From positions 434,001 to 498,000 of the forward strand of contig MKSR01000040.1 of NCBI GenBank assembly GCA_001898145.1: a DNA stretch of 64,000 bases. The letters run 5' to 3'. The position numbers and the translations under genes are program-made. The notes under the pieces were generated by a model. The model saw nothing but the letters and a program-made list of their open reading frames with translations. It did not search any database and had not been told where the DNA came from. This DNA comes from Dyadobacter sp. 50-39. Its GTDB lineage: Bacteria; Bacteroidota; Bacteroidia; Cytophagales; Spirosomataceae. This document shows positions 41,610-50,813 of the stretch, in pieces; the stretch's first letter is position 1; each line of letters opens with the position of its first letter.

Positions 41610-43592
41610 ATGAAGAAACCGATACTCCTCATCGTTTTATTGCTCTCTTTTTCCCATGTACGTGCCCAGGCCACGCGCGAAATCGCCTCCCCCAATGGAT
41701 CCATCAGGTTGGTGGCGTACGTGCAAGACCAGCTTCGTTACAGCGTGTACTTTAAAAATCAGCCCATTCTGTCGCCGTCGGAGATCGATATGGTGTTGTC
41801 GGACGGCAGGAAGCTTTCCGGCGGGCTTGCTAAGCCGCAATTCTCGGAGCGGAATGTGAGTGAGACGATCGTTTCGCCGGTCCCCGAAAAGCGTACACAT
41901 ATCCCCGACCGCTACAAAGAGCTGAAAGTGATGCTGCGTAATGGATTTGCGGTTATTTTCAGGGTGTACGACGACGGCGTCGCCTACCGCATTGCTACCA
42001 CGCTCCCCGGCAGCATTACCGTGCGCTCCGAAGTGGCAGCGTTCCGTTTTCCGGCCGATCATCCGGTTTACTTTCCCGAAGTGGCCCCGCCGTCGAATAT
42101 GGATATCTACCACACCGGCTTCGAGGAACCCTACACGATCAAACCGCTCGAAAGCATTTCTTCCAAGAGCCTGTTTTTCTCTCCCATTCTGGTGGCGCCG
42201 AAAGCGGGGCCCAAAATAGGCATTACCGAGTCGGACCTCGAAGACTACCCGGGCATGTTCCTCACCGGCAACAGCGAGAAAGCGCTTTTCGGCCAGTTTG
42301 CACCCTACCCCGCCGAGGAAGTGGAGACCAAAGAATTGTATGCAACCCGCTACGTTTCGAAGCGCGCCGATTTTCTGGCCAAAACGAAGGGTACGCGGGC
42401 ATTTCCATGGCGGGTGCTGGTGATCGCACCCGAAGACAGGGACCTGCCGGGGAATGACTTGGTATACCGGCTCGCGAGCCCATCCCGCGTACAGGATGTA
42501 TCGTGGGTCAAACCCGGCAAGGCCACCGACGAATGGATCATCACTTCCAACATTTTCAATGTGCCTTTTAAAAGCGGCATCAATACCGCCACCTACAAAT
42601 ACTATATCGATTTTGCCAAACGCTTCGGCTTCGAACGCATTATGATGGACGCCGGGTGGAGCGACAACAATGACCTGTTCAAGATCAATCCAGCTATTGA
42701 TATGGAGGAAATCATGGCCTATGCCAAAAGCAAAGGCATCGGGGTGAGTATGTGGACGCTCGCACTTACCCTGGAAAAACAGCTGGAACCCGCCCTGGAA
42801 CAGTTCGGCAAATGGGGCGTCGATTTTATCATGACCGACTTCATTAACCGCGACGACCAGAAGGCTGTGCAGTTTTTTTACAAGATCGCGGAAGCGTGCG
42901 CGCGCCACAAAATCATGCTGATGTTTCACGGGGCATTCAAACCCGCCGGGTTCAACCGCACTTTCCCGCATGCGATCGCCCGCGAGGCGGTGCTGGGGTC
43001 GGAATACAATATGTGGAGCGCCAAAGCGACGCCGGAGCACAACGTACTGCTCGCATTCATCCGCATGCTGGGCGGCCCACTGGATTACGAACCCGGCATG
43101 CTCAACAACGCCACTCCCAAGGGCTTCCACCCCATGCCAGAGAACGTGATGTCGCTCACGACCCGCACCCAGCAACTGGCCATGTTCGTCGTTTACGAAA
43201 GCCCCGTTCAGTTTTTCGCGGGTAATCCTTCCCAGGGTTTGAAAGAACCCGCATTTATGGAGCTATTGGGCAGTATCCCCACCGTGTGGGACACGACGCG
43301 CATTCTCGACGCACGCCTGGGCGACTATGTGGTGACAGCCCGCAAAAGGGGCAAGGAATGGTATATCGGCGCATTAAATGATTCGACGGCACGGGAACTC
43401 AGCATCCCGCTGGATTTCCTGCCGGAGGGCAACTATCGGGCCACCATTTGCGAGGATGGCGTCAACGCCGACCGTTACCCGGCGGACTATCGCATTTCCG
43501 AGGTACTACTCACACCCAAAAGCATATTAAAACTCAAATTGGCCCCGGGAGGCGGGTACCTGGTGCGGATTCACACGGAGGTCACAAAGTAA
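41610..43592 (+). CDS. Glycoside hydrolase family 97 protein
   Basis: The 660-residue precursor has a signal peptide (MKKPILLIVLLLSFSHVRAQ). It has the GH97 N-terminal beta-supersandwich (about 25-290), the TIM barrel (about 300-560) and a C-terminal beta domain. In the barrel, GVDFIMTDFINRDDQ places Asp410 where retaining GH97 enzymes have their nucleophile, so it is more likely an alpha-galactosidase-type retaining enzyme than an inverting SusB-type glucosidase. MMDAGWSDNND (345-355) is another conserved block. It is likely periplasmic. No SusC/D pair is adjacent, so the glycan is unknown. The Nudix gene is convergent. Confidence 0.93.
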   Translation: MKKPILLIVLLLSFSHVRAQATREIASPNGSIRLVAYVQDQLRYSVYFKNQPILSPSEIDMVLSDGRKLSGGLAKPQFSERNVSETIVSPVPEKRTHIPDRYKELKVMLRNGFAVIFRVYDDGVAYRIATTLPGSITVRSEVAAFRFPADHPVYFPEVAPPSNMDIYHTGFEEPYTIKPLESISSKSLFFSPILVAPKAGPKIGITESDLEDYPGMFLTGNSEKALFGQFAPYPAEEVETKELYATRYVSKRADFLAKTKGTRAFPWRVLVIAPEDRDLPGNDLVYRLASPSRVQDVSWVKPGKATDEWIITSNIFNVPFKSGINTATYKYYIDFAKRFGFERIMMDAGWSDNNDLFKINPAIDMEEIMAYAKSKGIGVSMWTLALTLEKQLEPALEQFGKWGVDFIMTDFINRDDQKAVQFFYKIAEACARHKIMLMFHGAFKPAGFNRTFPHAIAREAVLGSEYNMWSAKATPEHNVLLAFIRMLGGPLDYEPGMLNNATPKGFHPMPENVMSLTTRTQQLAMFVVYESPVQFFAGNPSQGLKEPAFMELLGSIPTVWDTTRILDARLGDYVVTARKRGKEWYIGALNDSTARELSIPLDFLPEGNYRATICEDGVNADRYPADYRISEVLLTPKSILKLKLAPGGGYLVRIHTEVTK

Positions 43593-43605
43593 GAACACCG
43601 GCCGC

Positions 43606-44061
43606 TCAGCCAACCAGCGCTTCGAGCTCATTAAGCAAGCCGCTTTGCCGCTCATTGATTTTCGTGCGGGCTGTGGGCAGATCGAACCACCCGGCCCGGT
43701 CGACTTCGGGAAACGTCCGCACCTTGCCGGAATGCGGCGGCCATTCCAGCTCGAAAGTGTTGCTGGAAATGTTGTCGGCGTCTAAATCGCCTTCCACTGC
43801 CCAGGCCGATACCTCCTTACCGCCCTTCTGCCTGATGGTCGCCAGCGGCAGGAACTCGCCATGGACAGGCACGCCCGTTTCTTCGGCAAATTCGCGCCTC
43901 GCGGCTGCCAGCGGGTCTTCGGACCCGTCGTATTCGCCTTTCGGGATCGACCACGCGCCGAGGTCTTTGCGGGCAAAAAACGGTCCGCCCGGATGCACCA
44001 GCAGTACTTCAAGTTCTTTTTTTCTCCGAAACATCAGAATTCCCGCGCTACGCCCTGCCAT
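43606..44061 (-). CDS. Nudix hydrolase
   Basis: The 151-residue protein has a complete Nudix box, GEYDGSEDPLAAARREFAEE followed by TG, in the order GX5EX7REUXEEXGU. It begins with SAGILMFRRKKELEVLLVHP, the usual first strands, and GGPFFARKDLGAWSIPKGEY. The sequence resembles ADP-ribose or diadenosine-type Nudix enzymes of about 150 residues, which act in the cytoplasm on nucleotide-like pyrophosphates; the substrate cannot be read from the sequence. It is convergent with the GH97 gene (13 bp apart) and divergent from the second kinase operon. Confidence 0.92.
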   Translation of the reverse strand: MAGRSAGILMFRRKKELEVLLVHPGGPFFARKDLGAWSIPKGEYDGSEDPLAAARREFAEETGVPVHGEFLPLATIRQKGGKEVSAWAVEGDLDADNISSNTFELEWPPHSGKVRTFPEVDRAGWFDLPTARTKINERQSGLLNELEALVG

Positions 44062-44177
44062 GGTGCCCGTTATGCCTATGTGTACCGGAAAGTAGCAGGC
44101 TGAGCCGGCAATACCAACCGCTTGGCTATTTCTTTTAATTTTGCACGCTGTTCAGCCCGTTACCAGACGTCCCGACC

Positions 44178-45233
44178 ATGAAGCCCGCTTTCTTTTCGAA
44201 GTATGAATGGTGGTACCATCTCTCGATGATGCCCGTTTGCTTCGCGCTGGGTAATTATTACGTGCTGGGAGAACGGTATTTCGTCCAATGGCCTGTTTTC
44301 CTCACAGCGACGGCGCTCGCAATGCTGCTCTACTGGTTTTCAGTGGTGGTACTGACGATCGTGATCCGAAAAACGGCCGGCAGCTCCGCAGAAGGGCAAA
44401 TCCTCGAACAAATGCTGAAAATGTTCTGGAAACTGGCGGTGGCGACGGTGCTGCTGATGGTTTTCGATATTTGGATTTACAGCCTCGTACCCGGCCTGGA
44501 CGTTGATTTCAGATGGTCGGAGGTGTGGCCGCTGGCGCTGGTGAGCTTGCTGTGTGATGCTTTCATTTGCGCGCTGCTCGGACTGTTCTATGCATTGCAG
44601 CAGTGGAAAAACGACCAGGCCGATGACGAAAAGCTGGCGCGGCAATCAGCAGAAGTAGAATTTGATGCATTGAGAGGTCAGGTTAACCCGCACTTTCTGT
44701 TCAACAGCCTCAACACGCTTTCCTCGCTGATCGCCGCCGATCCGGTAAAAGCCGAAGATTTCGTGGAAGACCTTGCGCGCATTTACCGCTATATGCTTCA
44801 AGGCGGCCGTACCGAACTGGTGCCGCTGCAATCCGAACTCAGCTTTCTGGAAGTCTACGTCCGCCTGCTCAAAGTCCGCTACCACGACGCCCTCCTGGTA
44901 AATCTCCCCGAAAGCTGCCCGCCCGACCTGACGATTCCGCCCCTGATGCTGCAAATTCTGGTGGATAATGCGGTACTGCACAATATGTTATCCGAGAGCC
45001 GCCCGCTCAGCATCACGATCAGCCTTACGGACGACCGGTCGATCCGGGTTAGCAACAATGTACAGATGCGGCACCGGACTTTGCGGGCAAGCGGGACGGG
45101 CGTGCCCGGGCTTGCCGCAAAACTGCTCACGTTCACGTCCCGGCAATTGCGCGTCGAGGAAAGTAACCACACCTTTTCGGTGACGATCCCTCTCCTGCCC
45201 GACGCGGCAGCCACCCGAGTTCCGGTGCAATGA
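44178..45233 (+). CDS. LytS-type sensor histidine kinase (first of the second operon), divergent ATP lid
   Basis: The 351-residue protein has four membrane helices (about 18-36, 42-62, 88-105, 118-140). The phospho-acceptor motif VNPHFLFNSLNTL holds His172, and the N box is LVDNAVLHNML. The ATP-lid glycine motif is altered to GTGVPGLAAKL instead of I/V-G-L-x-N. It starts the second kinase-kinase-LytTR operon and corresponds in order and lid divergence to the kinase at 28963-30081. It may have reduced catalytic activity and work with the next kinase as a pair; that is inference. The next kinase starts 130 bp downstream. Confidence 0.92.
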   Translation: MKPAFFSKYEWWYHLSMMPVCFALGNYYVLGERYFVQWPVFLTATALAMLLYWFSVVVLTIVIRKTAGSSAEGQILEQMLKMFWKLAVATVLLMVFDIWIYSLVPGLDVDFRWSEVWPLALVSLLCDAFICALLGLFYALQQWKNDQADDEKLARQSAEVEFDALRGQVNPHFLFNSLNTLSSLIAADPVKAEDFVEDLARIYRYMLQGGRTELVPLQSELSFLEVYVRLLKVRYHDALLVNLPESCPPDLTIPPLMLQILVDNAVLHNMLSESRPLSITISLTDDRSIRVSNNVQMRHRTLRASGTGVPGLAAKLLTFTSRQLRVEESNHTFSVTIPLLPDAAATRVPVQ

Positions 45234-45363
45234 CAATTCACGCTGATAAAAATGCAATTGATGCAACTTCGCCGCTTGCGTTTTCATGCATTACGCTATT
45301 TTTGAAACTATCGTATTAGAAATTGCTGCCAATGCCCCTGAATAACCCGGTGGCTGCCTAACC

Positions 45364-46473
45364 ATGAGAAAGCAAGCATTATTTGAAAGACTTCCGGACA
45401 GGATACCTTCGGGGAGCGCGTCAGTTTACGCCCTGGTTGCGGTGCTCTTCCTGCCGTTTTTCAACTACATAACCGTCGGCACACACGTATTCGGCAGCCC
45501 CGCGCTGTTTCTGCAAGCTACCCTGCTGAATGCGGCCATACTTGCGGCGGCCTGTTGGGTCCAATCCCGCGCGGCCGGCTACATCACCACCCATTACAGC
45601 GATTTGCAGAAAACCCTCATTCGCGTGGCACTGTCCATTTGCGCGCATGCTATCGTTTCCGGCGTTTTTGTGCTGTTTGCAGCCTGGCTTTACATCGACA
45701 GGAAAATGTTTGGCTCCACATTGTCGGTGCACACACTGGTGATGATTTATATTGTCAATCTTGCTGCGATTGTGCTGGTAACCGGTCTTTGGGAAACGTT
45801 CGATGCCCTTGCGCGGTGGCGGCAGCATGAGATCAATACCGAACGGCTCATGAAAGAAAATGTCAACGGGCAGCTCGAAAGTCTCAAAGCGCAGATCAGC
45901 CCGCACTTTTTATTCAATACATTAAACTCCCTTTCCGCTCTGATCGGCGAAGACCCGGAAAAAGCGGAGCAGTTTGTCGATGAAATGGCGCGGGTTTACC
46001 GCTACCTGCTGCAGACCAACCACTCGTCGGTAGACCAGGGCGATTTCGGGCAGTTAACGACGTTAAAAAAGGAACTGTCGTTTATCGAGTCGTACGGACA
46101 TTTGCTGAAAACGCGTTATGGCGAAGGTATGAAGCTCTACATTCACGTGGAAGAAAGCTTTCTGGACAGCCGCATTCCGCCTTTGACATTGCAGCTGCTG
46201 GTCGAAAACGCCGTCAAGCATAATGTGATCCGCGCCAGCAGGCCGCTGACCATTTTTATATTAAGCACCGTGGAGGGGCAACTGATGGTGCGCAATAATT
46301 TGCAAAAGAAAAACCTGACCGCCGGCGCAGAAAACATCGAGTCTACGCATGTCGGGCTAAATAATATTGTAACCAAATACCAGCTGCTGAGCGAGTATCG
46401 CCCAGGCCTGCCCCAGCCTTTGATTGAGAGCAACCACGAATTTTTCACCGTTACCTTACCACTGATTTCCTGA
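45364..46473 (+). CDS. LytS-type sensor histidine kinase (second of the second operon)
   Basis: The 369-residue protein has four N-terminal membrane helices (about 20-40, 48-66, 88-110, 122-142). The phospho-acceptor motif ISPHFLFNTLNSL holds His181, and the N box is LLVENAVKHNVI. A retained lid motif, HVGLNNIVTKY, resembles active LytS-like kinases. The LytTR regulator begins only 4 bp after its stop, so they are co-expressed. It corresponds to the kinase at 27908-28966, though its membrane region is not obviously similar, so the two may sense different signals. Confidence 0.94.
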   Translation: MRKQALFERLPDRIPSGSASVYALVAVLFLPFFNYITVGTHVFGSPALFLQATLLNAAILAAACWVQSRAAGYITTHYSDLQKTLIRVALSICAHAIVSGVFVLFAAWLYIDRKMFGSTLSVHTLVMIYIVNLAAIVLVTGLWETFDALARWRQHEINTERLMKENVNGQLESLKAQISPHFLFNTLNSLSALIGEDPEKAEQFVDEMARVYRYLLQTNHSSVDQGDFGQLTTLKKELSFIESYGHLLKTRYGEGMKLYIHVEESFLDSRIPPLTLQLLVENAVKHNVIRASRPLTIFILSTVEGQLMVRNNLQKKNLTAGAENIESTHVGLNNIVTKYQLLSEYRPGLPQPLIESNHEFFTVTLPLIS

Positions 46474-46477
46474 AAGC

Positions 46478-47263
46478 ATGAATGCGCTTATTGTCGAAGA
46501 TGAAGATTTATCGGTCCGTCGCCTCAAAAAAATGATCGGCGAAGTAGCACCGTCCCTGACCATTGCCGGGGTTACCGACAGCATCGAGCAAACCGTGGAA
46601 TGGGTACTTGAAAACCGCGAGGCCGGCAACCCGGACCCTGACCTTATTTTCCTGGACATTGAGCTATCCGACGGGCAGAGTTTCGAGATCTTCAACCGGA
46701 TCGAAGTGTCGAGCGCGATCATCTTCACCACCTCCTATGATGAATATGCATTGCAGGCTTTCAAACACAATAGTATAGACTACCTGCTGAAACCCGTGCA
46801 CCGTGACGACCTGCAAAGGGCATTGCAGAAATACGAAAAAATGAAAGTACAGCCCGCCGCCGACCACTCGCTGGCCGGCATCCGGAAACTGCTGGAAGAC
46901 TTCAAAAAAGCATCCACCGTTGAGTACCGGCAGCGCTTTCTGGTGAAGCAGGGGCAAAAAATGCTTTCCATTCAGGTTAGCGAGATCGCCTATTTTTTCA
47001 CCGACGATCGTTACAGTTTTTTCATGACGCATTCTAACCAGAAAATGCTCGTCGATTACACCCTCGACGAACTGGCCGAGTCGCTGGATCCCGCGCATTT
47101 TTTCCGGATCAACCGGGGAATGATGGTCACGCATCGTTCTGTCGATAAAATAGACCCCTATTTCGGGAACCGCCTCTCGCTTACATTGAGCCCCCAGCAC
47201 AACAAGGAAGTGCTCGTAAGCCGGGAGAAGGTAGGCGACTTCAAGGTTTGGATGGGTAAATAA
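46478..47263 (+). CDS. LytTR-type response regulator of the second kinase-kinase-regulator operon
   Basis: The 261-residue protein has a receiver (MNALIVEDEDLSVRRLKKMI; Asp60 in FLDIELSDG; FTTSYDEYALQAFKHNSIDY with LLKP). The LytTR domain (about 158-260) has FLVKQGQKMLSIQVSEIAYF and VDYTLDELAESLDPAHFFRI and ends SREKVGDFKVWMGK. It is a close paralogue of the regulator at 27007, sharing the receiver and LytTR blocks. It is the third gene of the operon, 4 bp behind the second kinase. It may share targets or compete with the first copy. Confidence 0.94.
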   Translation: MNALIVEDEDLSVRRLKKMIGEVAPSLTIAGVTDSIEQTVEWVLENREAGNPDPDLIFLDIELSDGQSFEIFNRIEVSSAIIFTTSYDEYALQAFKHNSIDYLLKPVHRDDLQRALQKYEKMKVQPAADHSLAGIRKLLEDFKKASTVEYRQRFLVKQGQKMLSIQVSEIAYFFTDDRYSFFMTHSNQKMLVDYTLDELAESLDPAHFFRINRGMMVTHRSVDKIDPYFGNRLSLTLSPQHNKEVLVSREKVGDFKVWMGK

Positions 47264-47326
47264 TGCAGCAACCGGTTACAACCATTCAGCGGCGGGACGC
47301 ATCAGAAGAGAAAACCAGTCGTGAAA

Positions 47327-48088
47327 ATGAACAAAAATCTGCTACTGCTATTCGTCTTCCTGTGCTTTGCCGCATGTACCGAACAATCCACAAATCCGGA
47401 AATCATCATTGATCCGTTGCAAGTACCGCGGTTAAGGGCCGCCCACTTCTACTTCACCGATCAGTCGCATTACAGAGTGGAGTATCAATACAAACTCCTG
47501 CTCGAAAAGGAAATTCATCTCAAAGACAACGGCGAACCGCTATCGGTGACGACCTATAAATATGACCTCAACAGGCTGATAGAGCAACAACTGGGCAATG
47601 ATCCCAATGCTGGAAAGTTCACGTTCCAGTACAAAGGCGACACGCTGATCGGGTCAGAATACAAGGATGCGGCGGCCAAGCCCCAGCACTTCACCAGGAC
47701 TTATTCGTATCCGGACAAAAACACGGTAAAAATTGTGGAGAAAGACATCGTCGCGAAGACTGAACAGCACATTTACCTCTATACCGAAATGGAGAATATC
47801 GTCAGGACCAAAACGCTGGACCCCGTCACGGACCAGGTCAAAGAAGAGGTTCAGTTCGAATACGATGAGCATCCCAACCCCTATTTTTCGATGACCGGCA
47901 TCGAGGGAATTCCGATGTTCAGGTCTCAACGGAATGTGACCTTAATGCGGACGCTTTTCCGGAACGGGGAGTCGGTCAATTCGGAGATCCGGTATGCCTA
48001 CGAGTACAACGGCCCGTGGCCGGTCAAAAAATACCAGGTGCTGACCAACAGTCAAAAGGTGCTCGAACAGGAGTATTTTTATGAATAG
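47327..48088 (+). CDS. Predicted lipoprotein, unknown function
   Basis: Using the ATG at 47327 (MNKNLLLLFVFLCFAAC) gives a clear lipobox with Cys17 and 253 residues; a GTG at 47321 would add two. The body is strand-rich and resembles YD/RHS-type or DUF4595-like beta proteins: YRVEYQYKLLLEKEIHLKDN, LSVTTYKYDLNRLIEQQL, HFTRTYSYPDKNTVKIVEKD. That family match is tentative. It follows the second kinase operon by 63 bp on the same strand and might be co-transcribed. A surface or periplasmic location is likely. Confidence 0.65.
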   Translation: MNKNLLLLFVFLCFAACTEQSTNPEIIIDPLQVPRLRAAHFYFTDQSHYRVEYQYKLLLEKEIHLKDNGEPLSVTTYKYDLNRLIEQQLGNDPNAGKFTFQYKGDTLIGSEYKDAAAKPQHFTRTYSYPDKNTVKIVEKDIVAKTEQHIYLYTEMENIVRTKTLDPVTDQVKEEVQFEYDEHPNPYFSMTGIEGIPMFRSQRNVTLMRTLFRNGESVNSEIRYAYEYNGPWPVKKYQVLTNSQKVLEQEYFYE

Positions 48089-48091
48089 CAC

Positions 48092-49234
48092 TCAAACTTT
48101 CAGCACGAGCCGGTCTTCCAGCGCTGCATTCACGCCTGCTTCGGCGCGCCGTTCGTGCGGGAGCGTGAAAAATTCGACCGTGATCGTAATGCCGTCCGCT
48201 GCTCTCTCCAGAAGTACTTTCAGGAAACCGTGCTTTGTGTCGCAGCTGGCTTCGAGATTGACGCCGTCGAACTCCGGCAGATCACTCCTGAAACGGTAGT
48301 CGTTGGTGTACGCCACCGGGTGCAGCTCGTCGTAGCCGCCGCTTCCCGCAACAATAAACGGAACTACCCGACCGTCGCCGGGGCTTCCGCCGCGGTAATG
48401 CCGGCTGAAACGCTGGTAATTGTGCACGTGACCGCTGAAAACGATGTCCGGATAAATGCCGGTTTCCGCAAACACACCTTCCAGCAACTCGATCATCGGC
48501 ATGCTTGAACCGTGGTTGATATCCGCCGAATAGGGCGAATGGTGCAGACAAAGGATGACCGCCTTGTGGGGGCGTTCGCTATCGGCGCGTTTGAGTTCAT
48601 GGATCAGCCATTCGCGTTGCTCGTCCGTCACCACCCCGAATTTCGGCACGTTGCTGTACATCCCGATGATATTGGCGAGTGGCGTGAGGAGGGTCCAGTA
48701 CACATTGGGCTGCACCATGCTTTTGCGCTCCGCATTGCCGCTGAATGCTACCGTTCTCCGCTCCGTATCGCAAAAAACCGCTGTGAATGCATCCAGGCTG
48801 TTGTATTGTACGCGGCTGTCGGGGTTAATATCGCTATCGTGGTTGCCCGGGATGGCGAAAATCGGACCGGGATATTTCTGGTAGGGATCAAAGAACTGGC
48901 GCTGATACTGGCTTGCCTCTCCGAAATTGTACACCACGTCGCCCAAGTGGAACAGAAACTGCGGCTCATAGCCGGTTTTCTCCACCGCTTGAAACTGCTT
49001 TACCATTTCTCCTACCACCAGTTTCTGGAAATCCGGTGTGCGGATGCTTCCCGTGTCACCTACCATGTGAAATGCCAGCTTATTCTGGTCGGGCACCGGG
49101 TCAACGGCCTCGAGGTCTAAATGATAGGGGTATTTTCCGGACGGTCGGGGTGCAGGCTGGTACTTGAATGTATCGTCGGGAACGTCTCTTTTAAAAACGG
49201 GTTTGGAGAATTTCTTGGAAAAATCTGATTTCAT
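48092..49234 (-). CDS. Calcineurin-like metallophosphoesterase
   Basis: The 380-residue protein has all metal-binding blocks of the calcineurin-like fold: GDTGSI, FHLGDVVYNFG (D-x-x-x-Y/N), PGNHDSD (GNH[DE]), the HHSP block and GHVHNYQRF (GHxH). It has no signal peptide, so it is likely cytoplasmic, although a basic N-terminus (SDFSKKFSKPVFKRDVPDD) is seen. The family includes purple-acid-phosphatase-like, cyclic-nucleotide and lipid phosphatases; the substrate is unknown. Its 3' end is 3 bp from the convergent lipoprotein stop. Confidence 0.9.
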   Translation of the reverse strand: MKSDFSKKFSKPVFKRDVPDDTFKYQPAPRPSGKYPYHLDLEAVDPVPDQNKLAFHMVGDTGSIRTPDFQKLVVGEMVKQFQAVEKTGYEPQFLFHLGDVVYNFGEASQYQRQFFDPYQKYPGPIFAIPGNHDSDINPDSRVQYNSLDAFTAVFCDTERRTVAFSGNAERKSMVQPNVYWTLLTPLANIIGMYSNVPKFGVVTDEQREWLIHELKRADSERPHKAVILCLHHSPYSADINHGSSMPMIELLEGVFAETGIYPDIVFSGHVHNYQRFSRHYRGGSPGDGRVVPFIVAGSGGYDELHPVAYTNDYRFRSDLPEFDGVNLEASCDTKHGFLKVLLERAADGITITVEFFTLPHERRAEAGVNAALEDRLVLKV

Positions 49235-49607
49235 TACGGATGGCTGCCATTTATCAGCCTTTTGGTATTTACTGATGGCAAGCTAGTAAAAATTGGGGCT
49301 TGGATTATAAAAATTATATTAATTCCCTTTCACACCGCCTCTAAACACCCACCTCCCTTACTTCCCCACCGCCTGATCGCTCATACCGTGCGTTCGGGTA
49401 TTCTTTTGCGGCTAGTCGACGGCTCCAACTCATATTGTGGACGCAACGAACGTCGTGACCAAACTATGAACTTCATTTTAAGCTTTGATAACCATCTGTC
49501 CCAAAGCAAGGGCCAATATTATCAAACACTCATTCTCATACCCGCGACGACAAAGTTCTTGCTGAGCAAATATTCTAGTAACATTCAAAACCCAGTTTTA
49601 TCACACT
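49235..49607. other. AT-rich intergenic stretch
   Basis: This 373-bp gap separates two divergent genes, a phosphoesterase and a PHP protein. It is AT-rich with short T- and A-rich stretches. A 144-codon frame running through it from 49262 to 49696 is rich in Leu, Ser and His, overlaps the start of the PHP gene and has no recognisable domain. I take it as spurious. The promoters of both neighbours should lie here, but I find no clear -7 element. Confidence 0.5.
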
Positions 49608-50807
49608 ATGAGACAGCTCCGTATCGCATCACTAGTCCTTTCCTTTATCATAGTCGCCATCTCTATCCATCAGTACTTTCTTTGTCCGAGGTATGACTTT
49701 ATGGAGCCCGTTCCTTTCTCTGGCCTCAGAATTACAAATCCCTATGACTCAACAAGCGTCGGGAACTGGGTTAAATGCAATTTTCACGCGCACGCAAACT
49801 GCTGGGGAGGCATTACTAACGGGCATGGCAACGCAGAGGACGTTCATCGCGCCTATGAGAAACTCAACTATGGTATTCATTGTGTGTCTAACTACCATAA
49901 CATAGATACGACCCGCTCCCGCAAAGTCGGCTATATAGCTGCCTATGAACATGGATATAATATTCAAAAAACGCATCAACTGGTGTTAGGCAGTAAAAAA
50001 GTGGTCTGGACGGACTACATTTTTCCCCAAACAAAGCACAACAAGCAATACATTCTAAACCAGCTTCGTGATCAGAACGGATTGATAATATTAAATCATC
50101 CAGCCCTTCGAAAGGGTTACACGAAGGACGACCTGGGTCAAATTGTCGGTTATGACTGCATGGAAGTACTTAACCCATCAGTGACTTCCCTTACCGAATG
50201 GGACGCCGCGTTGTCAGCAGGTAGGCGAGCATTCATCGTTGGAGACGATGATATTCATAATGTATTTTCTGAACCAAGATTGGGTACCCGATGCACATTT
50301 GTCAATGTGAAAGCCAACTCTGCGAAAGAGGTTCTCACCGCCCTTAAAAATGGTAAGAGTTATGGCGTCATCATCGGCTCAAACCAGCATCACGATTCAA
50401 TTCCATATCTAAAAAGCGTCCAGGTGGTACGCGACAGCATCTACATCCAAATGAGCGAAGAGGCAGAGACCGCAACTCTCGCCGGCCAAGGTGGAAAAAC
50501 GCTACTCGAAAAAAAATCGACCGCCAAGATCCGCTACCGCCTGTTGCCGCAGGACCACTACGCCAGAGCCAGTTTTGAGTTTAAAAATGGCACTGTAATC
50601 TTCCTCAACCCGATATTCTTCTCTTCGGGCAAAAACAACCTGGCTCCGGTAGAGGAGGATGAAATCGGTACAATACTTTATCGCGCCATAGGAGCGTGCA
50701 TTATGCTCCTTTGGATCATGTTTGCAAAATGGTTTACGAAACGAAAACCACCTAAGCCGGGTGGGCTCATAGCACATCGACGACCAATCCCAGTCCAACA
50801 AGACTAG
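49608..50807 (+). CDS. Membrane-anchored PHP-domain protein
   Basis: The 399-residue protein has an N-terminal membrane helix (IASLVLSFIIVAISIHQYFL) and a C-terminal one (AIGACIMLLWIMFAKWF, about 360-377) that flank a PHP-like phosphoesterase domain. FHAHANCW provides the first two metal-binding His, LNYGIHCVSNYHNID the next, and GDDDIHN the late Asp/His. The domain is likely periplasmic. Its substrate is unknown. Composition is more AT-rich than its neighbours and the gene sits just before a glycosyltransferase (6 bp gap), so the pair may work together in glycan modification. That link is inference. A signal anchor rather than a cleaved signal is expected. Confidence 0.75.
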   Translation: MRQLRIASLVLSFIIVAISIHQYFLCPRYDFMEPVPFSGLRITNPYDSTSVGNWVKCNFHAHANCWGGITNGHGNAEDVHRAYEKLNYGIHCVSNYHNIDTTRSRKVGYIAAYEHGYNIQKTHQLVLGSKKVVWTDYIFPQTKHNKQYILNQLRDQNGLIILNHPALRKGYTKDDLGQIVGYDCMEVLNPSVTSLTEWDAALSAGRRAFIVGDDDIHNVFSEPRLGTRCTFVNVKANSAKEVLTALKNGKSYGVIIGSNQHHDSIPYLKSVQVVRDSIYIQMSEEAETATLAGQGGKTLLEKKSTAKIRYRLLPQDHYARASFEFKNGTVIFLNPIFFSSGKNNLAPVEEDEIGTILYRAIGACIMLLWIMFAKWFTKRKPPKPGGLIAHRRPIPVQQD

Positions 50808-50813
50808 TTCATT

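Noticed and set aside
41637-43175. 512-codon minus-strand frame antisense to the GH97 gene
   Set aside because: Shadow frame; the GH97 frame on the plus strand has a signal peptide and family motifs.
49262-49696. 144-codon frame between the phosphoesterase and PHP genes
   Set aside because: Overlaps the PHP start and has a low-complexity translation with no recognisable motif.
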